From positions 1 through 13,473 of the forward strand of contig JAEWHB010000102.1 in the NCBI GenBank assembly GCA_023388015.1: DNA of 13,473 nt, in the 5' to 3' direction. Position numbers and translations under genes: made by a program. Below are positions 1 to 6,640 of the stretch, piece by piece. Every line of letters begins with the position of its first letter. The first letter of the stretch is position 1. A model generated the notes under the pieces. The model saw nothing but the letters and a program-made list of their open reading frames with translations. It did not search any database and had not been told where the DNA came from. The DNA is from Bacteroidota bacterium. Lineage in GTDB: Bacteria; Bacteroidota; Bacteroidia; Flavobacteriales; Weeksellaceae.

Positions 1-343
1 TGATGCGTGCAATTCTTTCACCAAATAATTCTTCGATGTCTTCCAGCGTGTAATCGGTATCTTCCACTACGTCGTGCATCAGAGCGGCGGCAATACTCGT
101 TGCGCCCAGACCGATTTCGTCCGCCACGATTTTGGCGACTTCAATCGGATGGAAAATATAAGGCTCACCGGTCTTTCTGCGCTGGTCTTTGTGCGCATCC
201 ACAGCCAAATCAAACGCCTTGCGAATTAGCTTCTTATCTTCTTTTGTAAGCGTCTGATAAGTATGCTTCAACATATCTTTGTAGCGACGCGAAATCTCCT
301 GATTTTCCTTTTCTACAGGACTTAACACATTCTCTTCTGCCAT
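1..343 (-). CDS. RelA/SpoT-family (p)ppGpp synthetase/hydrolase, N-terminal part
   Basis: This is the first 114 codons of a RelA/SpoT homologue (Rsh); the gene continues past the left edge. The family makes and degrades the alarmone (p)ppGpp in the cytoplasm during the stringent response. What is visible is the N-terminal HD hydrolase domain: R56/R57 before KTGEPYIFHP (H65), then the metal-binding pair H90-D91 and the acidic pair E94-D95 in LMHDVVEDT, the pair used for pyrophosphate removal in bifunctional enzymes. Because this pair is intact, the hydrolase is probably active, which argues against a synthetase-only RelA. The synthetase, TGS and ACT domains lie outside the window. The ATG at 341-343 is chosen because it gives the usual 30-40-residue lead-in to the HD domain. 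It lies 29 bp after arsC on the same strand and may be co-transcribed with it. Either relA or spoT could be used as the name. Confidence 0.93.
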   Translation of the reverse strand, partial: MAEENVLSPVEKENQEISRRYKDMLKHTYQTLTKEDKKLIRKAFDLAVDAHKDQRRKTGEPYIFHPIEVAKIVADEIGLGATSIAAALMHDVVEDTDYTLEDIEELFGERIARI

Positions 344-372
344 AGGTTAAAGTTAATTAGATTTTTATAAAA

Positions 373-714
373 TTACAAGATGTCTTTTATCAGCGCCGGC
401 GGTCGGCCAATTACGGCTTTGCTTCCATTTATTACAATGGGTCTTTCCATCAGATTGGGAAATTCAATCATCAGACCGATTAATTCGTCGTCAGACAAAT
501 CTTTTCCTTCGTAATTCTCTTTCCAAACAGATTCTTTTTTTCGGACTAAATCAATAGGCGAAATTTTAAGTTTTTGGATTAAATCTTTCAATTCTTCTTT
601 TTGCAAAGGATTTTTCATGTATTCGATCACTTCGAAATCTTTACCGGAATCTTTTACAAATTCAAGTCCCTGGCGACTTGTACTACATCTTGTATTGTGA
701 TAAATCTGAATCAT
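373..714 (-). CDS. arsC: ArsC-family (arsenate reductase-like) protein
   Basis: This is a 113-residue protein of the glutaredoxin-linked ArsC family, which reduces arsenate to arsenite in the cytoplasm. The active-site loop is HNTRCSTSR with Cys10 as the catalytic thiol. The three arginines that bind oxyanion in E. coli plasmid ArsC (R60, R94, R107) have counterparts at R58, R91 (MERPIV) and R104 (IGRPP). There is only one cysteine in the loop (C-S-T-S, not CxxC), which points to ArsC and away from Spx. Length is normal for the family. No arsenite pump or ArsR is next to it, so the physiological substrate is not proven by context; flavobacterial genomes often carry such stand-alone copies. 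It has its own candidate promoter and is followed by the relA/spoT homologue. Confidence 0.9.
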   Translation of the reverse strand: MIQIYHNTRCSTSRQGLEFVKDSGKDFEVIEYMKNPLQKEELKDLIQKLKISPIDLVRKKESVWKENYEGKDLSDDELIGLMIEFPNLMERPIVINGSKAVIGRPPALIKDIL

Positions 715-737
715 TTTTAGTGTTTTAAATTAAATGT

Positions 738-768
738 CAAACTAATTATCCTAAATCATTCAGGACAA
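738..768 (-). promoter_or_regulatory. Candidate promoter for arsC-relA/spoT
   Basis: Read on the minus strand, TTG (768-766) is followed after exactly 20 bp by TTAGTTTG (745-738), close to the Bacteroidota -33 TTG / -7 TAnnTTTG pattern, with one mismatch in the -7 box. Transcription would start near 732, about 17 nt before the arsC ATG. Confidence 0.45.
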
Positions 769-822
769 CTTCTGCCCTCTACCCACTGATTTTTTTGTAA
801 ATTTAAACTATAAAAATAGGTT

Positions 823-1230
823 ATGAAATTTTCAATCTTTGCAATTCTGTTGATTTTACTATTCAGCGGTTGCACTACGACAACGCCAACGCCGGCCAAT
901 ACACCTGAAAACACGCTCAATTTTGAAAAGAATGATGAAGAAGAATATGACATCATTGTATTTGACAGTCAATACGATGTTTTTTTGATGACAGTTGCCA
1001 AACCCCAAAATTTTTATTCGGAAAGTTATTACAAAAACAAAAATCAATTTTATGTGAGCGAATGGAATTCACGCCATTCACAGCCATTTCACTACGATCC
1101 CGATTTGTACGCGGTACATATTGACTATCGGCACAACGTAGATTATGGTTTAAATTTGGAATACAAACTTTATAATTTCTTCAAATTCATTGAATGGAAA
1201 TACAAAGTTAATTTAGGTTTTGGAAGATAA
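823..1230 (+). CDS. Small lipoprotein of unknown function (resembles DUF6146 family)
   Basis: This is a 135-residue predicted lipoprotein. It has a short basic N-terminus, a hydrophobic segment and a lipobox LFSGC with Cys17, so it should be cleaved by signal peptidase II and anchored in the cell envelope. After Cys comes a Thr/Pro-rich linker (TTTTPTPANTP), then a compact domain with YDIIVFDSQYD (about 42-52), YYSESYY-like FYSESYY (64-70) and EWNSR (79-83). From memory these blocks resemble a Flavobacteriia-restricted family catalogued as DUF6146; no function is known to me. The last acidic residue before the Cys+2 region is absent, so there is no obvious surface-export signal and the periplasmic face is more likely. 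It lies just upstream of prfB, which has its own promoter, so the two need not be functionally linked. Confidence 0.8.
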   Translation: MKFSIFAILLILLFSGCTTTTPTPANTPENTLNFEKNDEEEYDIIVFDSQYDVFLMTVAKPQNFYSESYYKNKNQFYVSEWNSRHSQPFHYDPDLYAVHIDYRHNVDYGLNLEYKLYNFFKFIEWKYKVNLGFGR

Positions 1231-1234
1231 ATTA

Positions 1235-1242
1235 TATCTTTG
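1235..1242 (+). promoter_or_regulatory. -7 promoter element of prfB
   Basis: TATCTTTG matches the Bacteroidota -7 consensus TAnnTTTG exactly. A weak -33 (TTTA, 1212-1215) lies 19 bp upstream, inside the end of the preceding gene. The start of transcription would fall at about 1246-1249, on or next to the prfB ATG at 1248, so the mRNA would be leaderless or nearly so. Confidence 0.6.
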
Positions 1243-1247
1243 CCCTC

Positions 1248-2345
1248 ATGTTTAACAGTGACCTCACAAAGGATTTAAGTCAAAGAATCAAGGATTTACA
1301 CGCCTATCTGGAAATAGAAAAGAAAGAAATTGAAATCGCAAATGAAGAAGAACGTGCGGCTTCGCCCAATTTTTGGGACAATCCAAAAGAAGCGGAAGTT
1401 TTCATGAAGAACCTACGTTCCAAAAAGAAATGGGTGGAAGATTACAATGCAATTCTGACTTCTTTTAATGATTTGGAAGTTCTGTACGAATTCAACAAAG
1501 AAGGCGAAGTTTCTGACGAAGAAGTTCAGGAACAATATGAATCCACACTCAAATTTTTGGAAGACATTGAATTTAAAAATATGCTTTCGGAAGAAGGTGA
1601 CAACTTGAGTGCTGTTTTACAGATCACTGCCGGAGCCGGCGGAACCGAGAGTTGCGACTGGGCGGGATTGCTGATGCGAATGTACCTGATGTGGGCAGAA
1701 AACAATGGTTACAAAGTAAAAGAGCTCAATTTCCAAGCGGGAGATGTTGCCGGCGTAAAAACGGTTACCTTGGAAATCGAAGGTGAATTTGCCTTTGGTT
1801 ATCTGAAAGGTGAAAACGGCGTTCACCGATTGGTAAGAATTTCGCCCTTTGACAGTAATGCCAAGCGACATACGAGTTTCGTTTCGGTTTATGTGTATCC
1901 GCTTGTGGATGATACCATTGAAATTGAGGTAAATCCGAGTGATGTGGAATTGCAAACTTCCCGTTCGGGCGGTGCAGGTGGACAGAATGTAAACAAGGTC
2001 GAAACAAAAGTTCAATTGACACACAAACCCACCGGAATTGTTGTGGTTTGTCAGGTAGAGCGTTCCCAGCTGGCCAACCGTGAACGTGCGATGCAAATGT
2101 TGAAATCGGAATTGTATAAAATCGAACTCGAAAAACGAATGGCGGCGCGAAGTGAAATCGAAGCCAATAAAATGAAAATCGAATGGGGCTCTCAAATCCG
2201 AAATTATGTAATGCATCCCTATCAGCTTGTGAAAGACGTGCGTACCGGACATGAAACCAGTGATGTTCAGTCAGTTATGAACGGTGAAATTGACGAATTC
2301 CTGAAAGCATTTCTGATGCTGATGGGGCAAAAACAAGAAGATTAA
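1248..2345 (+). CDS. prfB: Peptide chain release factor 2 (RF2)
   Basis: RF2 is the class I release factor that recognises UGA and UAA stop codons and triggers peptide release on the ribosome. The 365-residue product is full length. The stop-codon recognition tripeptide is SPF (199-201, in ISPFDSNAKRHTSF), which identifies RF2 and not RF1 (PxT). The catalytic GGQ is at 244-246 in SGGAGGQNVNK. An acidic helical N-terminal domain (1-110) precedes the core. The gene reads straight through in one frame: where E. coli prfB has an in-frame UGA and a programmed +1 shift after Tyr-Leu, this protein has AYLEIEKK (residues 19-26) with no CUUUGA and no upstream SD-like stimulator. It heads a run of four closely spaced genes (6 bp to the next gene). 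The start is supported by the -7 box immediately upstream and by alignment with family N-termini (MF...). Confidence 0.98.
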   Translation: MFNSDLTKDLSQRIKDLHAYLEIEKKEIEIANEEERAASPNFWDNPKEAEVFMKNLRSKKKWVEDYNAILTSFNDLEVLYEFNKEGEVSDEEVQEQYESTLKFLEDIEFKNMLSEEGDNLSAVLQITAGAGGTESCDWAGLLMRMYLMWAENNGYKVKELNFQAGDVAGVKTVTLEIEGEFAFGYLKGENGVHRLVRISPFDSNAKRHTSFVSVYVYPLVDDTIEIEVNPSDVELQTSRSGGAGGQNVNKVETKVQLTHKPTGIVVVCQVERSQLANRERAMQMLKSELYKIELEKRMAARSEIEANKMKIEWGSQIRNYVMHPYQLVKDVRTGHETSDVQSVMNGEIDEFLKAFLMLMGQKQED

Positions 2346-2351
2346 TTTCGA

Positions 2352-3080
2352 ATGAAAAATTTATTTTCCTTTCTTTTATTGACTATAAGTTGTTTCGTTA
2401 TTTCACAAGAAATTCCGAAAAATGGAAAAAATATATCCGCTTTTGTTCCCGATAAATGGAAAATTCTCGCACAAACCGAAGGCGATTTAAACAAAGATAA
2501 AAAATCAGATGTTGTCTTAATTATTGAAGACACAAATCCTGAAAATATCTATAAAAATGAAAGTTTAGGCAATCCCGAACTCAATCTTAATCCCCGTTAT
2601 TTGTTGATTTTATTTAAAACTGAAAAAGGTTATGAATTGCAAGAAATCAACAAAACTTTTTTACCAAGCGAAAGTGATATCGAATCCCCTTGTTTAGCTG
2701 ATCCTTTGATGGATGGCGGAATAGAAATCAAAAACGGTGCATTGCTTTTATCAATAAATTATTGGATGAGTTGCGGGTCTTGGTACACGGGAACAGACAT
2801 TTATACATTTCGTTATCAGAAAAATGAATTTGAATTAATTGGCTTTGACTCAAGTGAATTTCACAGAGCTTCAGGCGAAATGAATGCTACGAGCATCAAT
2901 TTTTCCACAAAAAAAATGAGCATTACTTCGGGCGGAAATATGTTTGGCGAAGATGTTGACGGAAACGAAATGGAATCTGAAGAAAAAACCGAATGGAAAA
3001 CCTTCAAACTAGATAAGTTACAAAACCTCAAAACTTTGAAATTTCCATTGGAATGGGAATTTATGGGTTTATATATCTAA
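2352..3080 (+). CDS. Secreted protein of unknown function with Ca-loop-like motif
   Basis: This is a 242-residue protein that I cannot name. Residues 1-18 form a Sec signal peptide (MKNLF, hydrophobic core, ISQ cleavage region); there is no lipobox Cys at the cleavage point, so it is probably soluble in the periplasm or exported. Right after it, GDLNKDKKSDVVLIIED (about 44-60) has the D-x-N-x-D-x-x-x-D spacing of an EF-hand/FG-GAP-type calcium loop preceding a hydrophobic strand. Two cysteines (C114 in SPCLADP, C141 in MSCGSWYTG) could form a disulfide. The rest is rich in beta-type alternation and ends FPLEWEFMGLYI. It lies 6 bp after prfB and 9 bp before trkA, so it is very likely transcribed with both, but nothing in the sequence ties its role to translation or potassium uptake. 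Confidence 0.8.
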   Translation: MKNLFSFLLLTISCFVISQEIPKNGKNISAFVPDKWKILAQTEGDLNKDKKSDVVLIIEDTNPENIYKNESLGNPELNLNPRYLLILFKTEKGYELQEINKTFLPSESDIESPCLADPLMDGGIEIKNGALLLSINYWMSCGSWYTGTDIYTFRYQKNEFELIGFDSSEFHRASGEMNATSINFSTKKMSITSGGNMFGEDVDGNEMESEEKTEWKTFKLDKLQNLKTLKFPLEWEFMGLYI

Positions 3081-3089
3081 ATTTATAAA

Positions 3090-4451
3090 ATGAAAATCGT
3101 AATCGGCGGTGCAGGAGAAGTTGGTTTCCATTTGGCGAAATGGCTTTCCAAAGAAATGCAGGATGTGACGGTAATTGACACCGACAAAGACAAATTGCAC
3201 GTCATCGAAAGCAACTTGGATGTTTTGGTGCATCGTGGTGATATCACTTCTTTTGATTCACTTCGCGCCATTAAAATTGATCAGGCCGATATTTTCATTA
3301 CCGTCACCCAATTACAAAATACCAATCTCACCAGCGCACTGATTGCCAAAAAAATGGGTGCAAAAAGAACCATTGCCCGAATTACGAATCCCGAATTTTT
3401 AAGACGAGAAAATGCCGTTCCGGTTCAGCGAATCGGAATTGATGTACTCATCAGTCCTGAGCAACTCGCCGCCACAGAAATTCATCAGTTAGTGGAAGAA
3501 TCGGCATTCAATACCACGCATTCTTTTGCCAACGGCGAACTCAAATTATTCGGAACCGTTTTGGACAAAGATTGTAAGGTGCTGGGGAAACAGGTTCGGG
3601 AAGTGATTGACGTGTCCAAACAAGAACCTTATTTCATGCCGATTGCGATCATTCGCACAACCGATCGCGGTATGCACGAAACCATTATTCCGCGTGGTGA
3701 TACGGTTTATCAGCTAAACGATCAGGTTTATTTTATTGCCCTGAAACATGCCACGGCTGAACTTTATAATATTCTCGGTAAAAAACAGGAATTCTATAAA
3801 AACGTGATTGTGCTAGGTGGCGGAAGCATAGGAAAAAAAACCGTTTCCCTGCTAAAACAGAGTAAACACAATGTAAAACTGATCGAAAAAGACCGGAACA
3901 AAGCTTTTGATTTAGCAGACGAACTGAGCGATATTCTGATTATCAACGGCGACGGCCGGGATGGAGATCTTTTGGAAGAAGAAGGAATCACAAATTCAGA
4001 TGCCTTCATTGCTGTAACCGGAAGTTCCGAAACCAACATCATGTCCTGTCTTTTGGCCAAATCAAAAGGAGTAAAAAAGACCATTGCATTGGTGGAGAAT
4101 ATGGATTACATTCATCTGAGCCAAGAAATCGGAATCAGTGCCTTTATCAATAAAAAACTGTTGGCGGCCGACAGTATTTTCCGCTACATCAGACAAGGCG
4201 ATGTCTTGGATGTAACCGGACTTTCGGACGTGGATGCCGAAGTAATGGAATTTAAGGTAGATGAATTCTCGCCTGTAGCCAATAAAACCCTGAAGGAAAT
4301 CAAACTGCCGAAAGAGTCGATTGTGGGGGGAATTGTACGAAAAAATGAAGGAATCATTCCGACTGCCGATTTCAGAATTCAGAATGGAGACCACGTGGTC
4401 GTATTTGTACAGCCTTCTGCCATAGCCAAAATCGGGAAATTTTTCCAGTAA
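3090..4451 (+). CDS. trkA: Trk system potassium uptake protein TrkA (NAD-binding RCK subunit)
   Basis: TrkA is the cytoplasmic peripheral subunit that gates the TrkH K+ channel/transporter in response to nucleotides. The 453 residues form the usual duplicated RCK arrangement: first Rossmann half with GGAGEVG (6-12) and the acidic end of strand 2 at D30, a regulatory TrkA_C-type segment around 140-225, then a second Rossmann half with GGGSIG (243-248) and E266, and a second C-terminal regulatory segment around 375-450. Length matches E. coli TrkA (about 458). Both nucleotide sites look intact. The start ATG directly begins the first beta strand (MKIVIGG), as usual. Its stop TAA overlaps the trkH ATG (TAATG), which fits translational coupling of the two subunits. 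Confidence 0.97.
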   Translation: MKIVIGGAGEVGFHLAKWLSKEMQDVTVIDTDKDKLHVIESNLDVLVHRGDITSFDSLRAIKIDQADIFITVTQLQNTNLTSALIAKKMGAKRTIARITNPEFLRRENAVPVQRIGIDVLISPEQLAATEIHQLVEESAFNTTHSFANGELKLFGTVLDKDCKVLGKQVREVIDVSKQEPYFMPIAIIRTTDRGMHETIIPRGDTVYQLNDQVYFIALKHATAELYNILGKKQEFYKNVIVLGGGSIGKKTVSLLKQSKHNVKLIEKDRNKAFDLADELSDILIINGDGRDGDLLEEEGITNSDAFIAVTGSSETNIMSCLLAKSKGVKKTIALVENMDYIHLSQEIGISAFINKKLLAADSIFRYIRQGDVLDVTGLSDVDAEVMEFKVDEFSPVANKTLKEIKLPKESIVGGIVRKNEGIIPTADFRIQNGDHVVVFVQPSAIAKIGKFFQ

Positions 4452-6013
4452 TGAAAAACATCAATTTCAAAGTAATCTTTAACCTGATCGGTATGCTGAT
4501 GCTGATCAACGCACTTTTCATGTTGCTTTGTGTAATTGTTTCCCTGATTTACCGTGAAAACATATTCCTGCCCATGCTTTTCTCCAGCTTCATCACAGCC
4601 GGATTTGGAGCGATTTGTTATTTCGGGACAAAAAATGCACAAAAAAAACTGAACCGGAGAGACGGTTATTTAATCGTGGGAACTGGCTGGATTTTCCTGA
4701 TTTTATCAGGTTCTCTCCCCTACTTTTTGTCAATTCCTTATTTATCGCCTGAAGTTTTTCTTTCCAACGATATAAACGCCACCAATTTATTTTTTGAAAC
4801 CATCGCTGGTTATACAACTACAGGTTCGACGATTTTTCAAGATGTAGAAGTTCTGCCCAATGGAATTCTTTTTTGGCGAAGCATGACGCAATGGATTGGC
4901 GGAATGGGAATCATCGTACTGACGATTGCCATTTTACCTCTTTTGGGAATTGGTGGAATGCAGCTTTTTGTAGTGGAAGCGCCTGTGATTTCTGCCGATA
5001 AAATCCATCCGAGAATTACAGACACAGCCAAAAGACTCTGGATGGTTTATGTTATTCTCACGCTTTGTCAGATTTTTCTTTTGTACATCGCCGGTATGGG
5101 TTTATTTGACGCCATAAATCATTCCCTTACCACGCTTTCTTCTGGTGGATTTTCCACCAAAAATGTCAGCACATCTTATTGGAATTCATTTCCTGTGATC
5201 CAATACATCATCATGTTTTTCATGTTTTTATCAGGTGTGAATTTCGTTTTAAACCATTTTTTATTAAAAAGAGATTTAAAAAAGATTATCCGAAATGAAG
5301 AATTTCGCTGGTATTTAGGCATTATCGTGGTTACTTCCATCATCGTCGGACTGATTGTATATTTCTTCGCCAACCCTTCACACCAAAGCATTCCGGGAGC
5401 TGAAATTCTAGGTGCAGGGAATAATTATTCGATAGAAAACTCCTTCAGATCTTCTTTTTTTCAGGTAATTTCCGTGATAACTTCCACCGGATTTACCTCG
5501 GCCGATTATACGCAATGGACGCCCTTTGTTTCCATGTTATTTTTTGCACTACTTTTTGTAGGCGGTTCAGCCGGATCGACTTCGGGTGGCGTCAAAGTAA
5601 TCCGACATGTTATTTTACTTAAAAACAGCATATTGGAATTGAAAAGACTGATCCATCCCAATGCAATTTTGCCGGTACGGTACAATAAAAAAAGTATTTC
5701 GCAGACTATCGTTTACAATATTCTCGCGTTTTTTGTGATGTATATGTTCATTTGGATTGCGAGTTCGGTGATATTGGCACTCATAAATGAAGGCTTAAAT
5801 CCGGGATATGCGGAATTCATTTCTGCCATGAGTTTATCGGCTTCTTCGCTGGGGAACATCGGAAATGCGCTTGGAGATTACGGCCCTACCGATACTGTAG
5901 CGAGTTTAACGCCTTTGGCGAAATGGTTTTGTGCTTTTCTGATGATTCTAGGCCGATTGGAACTTTTTGCCATTCTGATTTTATTCACACCTTTTTTATG
6001 GCGTTCCAATTAA
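4451..6013 (+). CDS. trkH: Trk/Ktr-family potassium transporter TrkH (membrane subunit)
   Basis: This is the K+-conducting inner-membrane subunit, 520 residues, with about ten hydrophobic segments in the four M1-P-M2 repeats of the Trk/Ktr/HKT superfamily. The four pore-loop filter segments are recognisable: YTTTGST (121-127), LSSGGFST (229-236), ITSTGFTS (343-350) and SSLGNIGN (465-472), each with the key Gly (G125, G232/233, G347, G468). The flexible Gly/Ser-rich segment GGSAGSTSGG (371-380) corresponds to the middle of the D3 M2 helix that acts as an intramembrane gate. It begins on the last base of trkA, so TrkA and TrkH should be made in matched amounts. The gene is the last of the plus-strand run; hairpins follow it at 6020 and 6073. 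Confidence 0.97.
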   Translation: MKNINFKVIFNLIGMLMLINALFMLLCVIVSLIYRENIFLPMLFSSFITAGFGAICYFGTKNAQKKLNRRDGYLIVGTGWIFLILSGSLPYFLSIPYLSPEVFLSNDINATNLFFETIAGYTTTGSTIFQDVEVLPNGILFWRSMTQWIGGMGIIVLTIAILPLLGIGGMQLFVVEAPVISADKIHPRITDTAKRLWMVYVILTLCQIFLLYIAGMGLFDAINHSLTTLSSGGFSTKNVSTSYWNSFPVIQYIIMFFMFLSGVNFVLNHFLLKRDLKKIIRNEEFRWYLGIIVVTSIIVGLIVYFFANPSHQSIPGAEILGAGNNYSIENSFRSSFFQVISVITSTGFTSADYTQWTPFVSMLFFALLFVGGSAGSTSGGVKVIRHVILLKNSILELKRLIHPNAILPVRYNKKSISQTIVYNILAFFVMYMFIWIASSVILALINEGLNPGYAEFISAMSLSASSLGNIGNALGDYGPTDTVASLTPLAKWFCAFLMILGRLELFAILILFTPFLWRSN

Positions 6014-6019
6014 ATACAA

Positions 6020-6041
6020 AAAACCGGAATAAACCGGCTTT
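6020..6041 (-). terminator. Weak hairpin after trkH, better paired on the minus strand
   Basis: The arms are 6020-6027 and 6034-6041 with a 6-nt loop, CCGG pairing with CCGG. On the plus strand the stem has an A-C mismatch and the following bases are not a clean T run. On the minus strand the same position is a G-U wobble and six T follow, so it works better for leftward transcripts. Confidence 0.4.
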
Positions 6042-6072
6042 CTCACTCTTCTAAACTAAAATTTATAAAATA

Positions 6073-6109
6073 GAAAACCCTGCAAGACCGAAGTCAAAAC
6101 AGGGTTTTC
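6073..6109. terminator. Intrinsic terminator, bidirectional
   Basis: GAAAACCCTG (6073-6082) and CAGGGTTTTC (6100-6109) form a perfect 10-bp stem. On the plus strand it is followed by ATTTTTC and would end the prfB-trkH transcript. On the minus strand it is followed by TATTTTAT, and the 17-nt loop contains GAC(UUCG)GUC at 6095-6086, a C(UUCG)G tetraloop hairpin that exists only on that strand. It therefore probably also serves leftward transcripts. Confidence 0.7.
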
Positions 6110-6508
6110 ATTTTTCGAAACATTTGATGTGAAAAAGACTAATCGTCTTATTCAGGTCACCTGTTATCTAATCTTTCCGAAGAAAGCAAATGCAGGTTGC
6201 TCGAAAAATTGAGCTCTACTTGTGTTTAATAAATAAAAGCTAACTGCTCAATCTTATTTTCTAATCGAAAATCTATCCTAAAAATGCCGTGGCAATTTAT
6301 AGGTGATTGGAGCATACTTTTAATCTTAAAAGCAGAATCTCTTGTTCATTGGATATCAGTTTTTATCTAAAAAGATAATCCCGTCTATCTTATTGAACAT
6401 TATTTGAAAGAACGTTAGTTCTATCAAAATGAATATTAAATTCCCTTAAAACGTAAACTTAAATTCCCTCGTTCAAATGAATACACTATCTCGAAGTCTC
6501 ATTTTGAT
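6073..6508 (-). ncRNA. Candidate noncoding RNA transcribed leftward from the intergenic promoter
   Basis: This entry is an inference. A promoter on the minus strand (6544-6513) and a minus-strand terminator (ending at 6073) bracket about 430 nt with no sizeable ORF. Structure seen on the minus strand: TATCAAAATGA at the 5' end (6509-6499) can pair perfectly with TCATTTTGATA (6432-6422); TTATCT/AGATAA hairpin with 4-nt loop at 6378-6363; ATTGAGC with GCTCAAT around 6253-6208; and CTTTC(UUCG)GAAAG at 6186-6173, with the very stable C(UUCG)G tetraloop. It does not show tmRNA features (no 3' TTCGAATCC acceptor region) or the conserved RNase P RNA core. A decayed gene or a long 3'UTR of the transketolase operon are alternatives. 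Confidence 0.35.
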
Positions 6509-6512
6509 ATTT

Positions 6513-6544
6513 CAAAGTTAATCTAGGAAATCAGTTTATGCAAA
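6513..6544 (-). promoter_or_regulatory. Candidate promoter inside the gene-free interval
   Basis: On the minus strand TTTG (6544-6541), a 20-bp spacer and TAACTTTG (6520-6513) match the Bacteroidota -33/-7 consensus without a mismatch. The start of transcription would be near 6507. No gene lies downstream on that strand for more than 490 bp. Confidence 0.55.
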
Positions 6545-6640
6545 TAAATTTCAATCTTCTTATTTACAATAACTTAACATGGTTTTTCAACAATTGTTAA
6601 TTTCGTTTGTATTCCGCTAAGGAAAAAGGATTCACATGAT

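Larger units (their letters stand above)
6014..6640. other. Long gene-free interval between trkH and the transketolase operon
   Basis: This 627-bp A+T-rich stretch holds no convincing protein gene on either strand; the longest minus-strand ORF I found by eye inside the candidate RNA is about 29 codons. It does hold ordered signals: two hairpins after trkH (6020-6041, 6073-6109), a minus-strand promoter (6513-6544), several short hairpins, an 11-base perfect inverted repeat (6422-6432 with 6499-6509) and a repeated TTAAATTCCCT (6436-6446 and 6459-6469). Genes on both sides point towards it (convergent), so part may simply be 3' untranslated region. Confidence 0.7.

Noticed and set aside
756..956. 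Minus-strand ORF overlapping the start of the small lipoprotein
   Set aside because: It is antisense to a well-supported lipobox gene and its sequence is low-complexity Ser/Val without family features.
1617..2252. 211-codon open frame antisense to prfB
   Set aside because: It lies wholly inside prfB on the other strand, has no domain-like sequence or start signal, and is explained by the codon bias of the real gene.
6170..6320. Decayed protein gene on the minus strand (short open segments of up to 29 codons)
   Set aside because: I could not match the segments to any family and stops are frequent in all frames; left as an alternative to the ncRNA reading but not annotated as a pseudogene.
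6436..6469. Two copies of TTAAATTCCCT, considered as a repeat array or att site
   Set aside because: Only two 11-base copies 23 bp apart, no third copy or integrase gene in the window; not enough for a CRISPR, iteron or attachment site.
6073..6508. tmRNA or RNase P RNA in the gene-free interval
   Set aside because: Size is about right, but there is no tRNA-like TTCGAATCC/acceptor end and no conserved RNase P core such as GAGGAAAGTCC on either strand.
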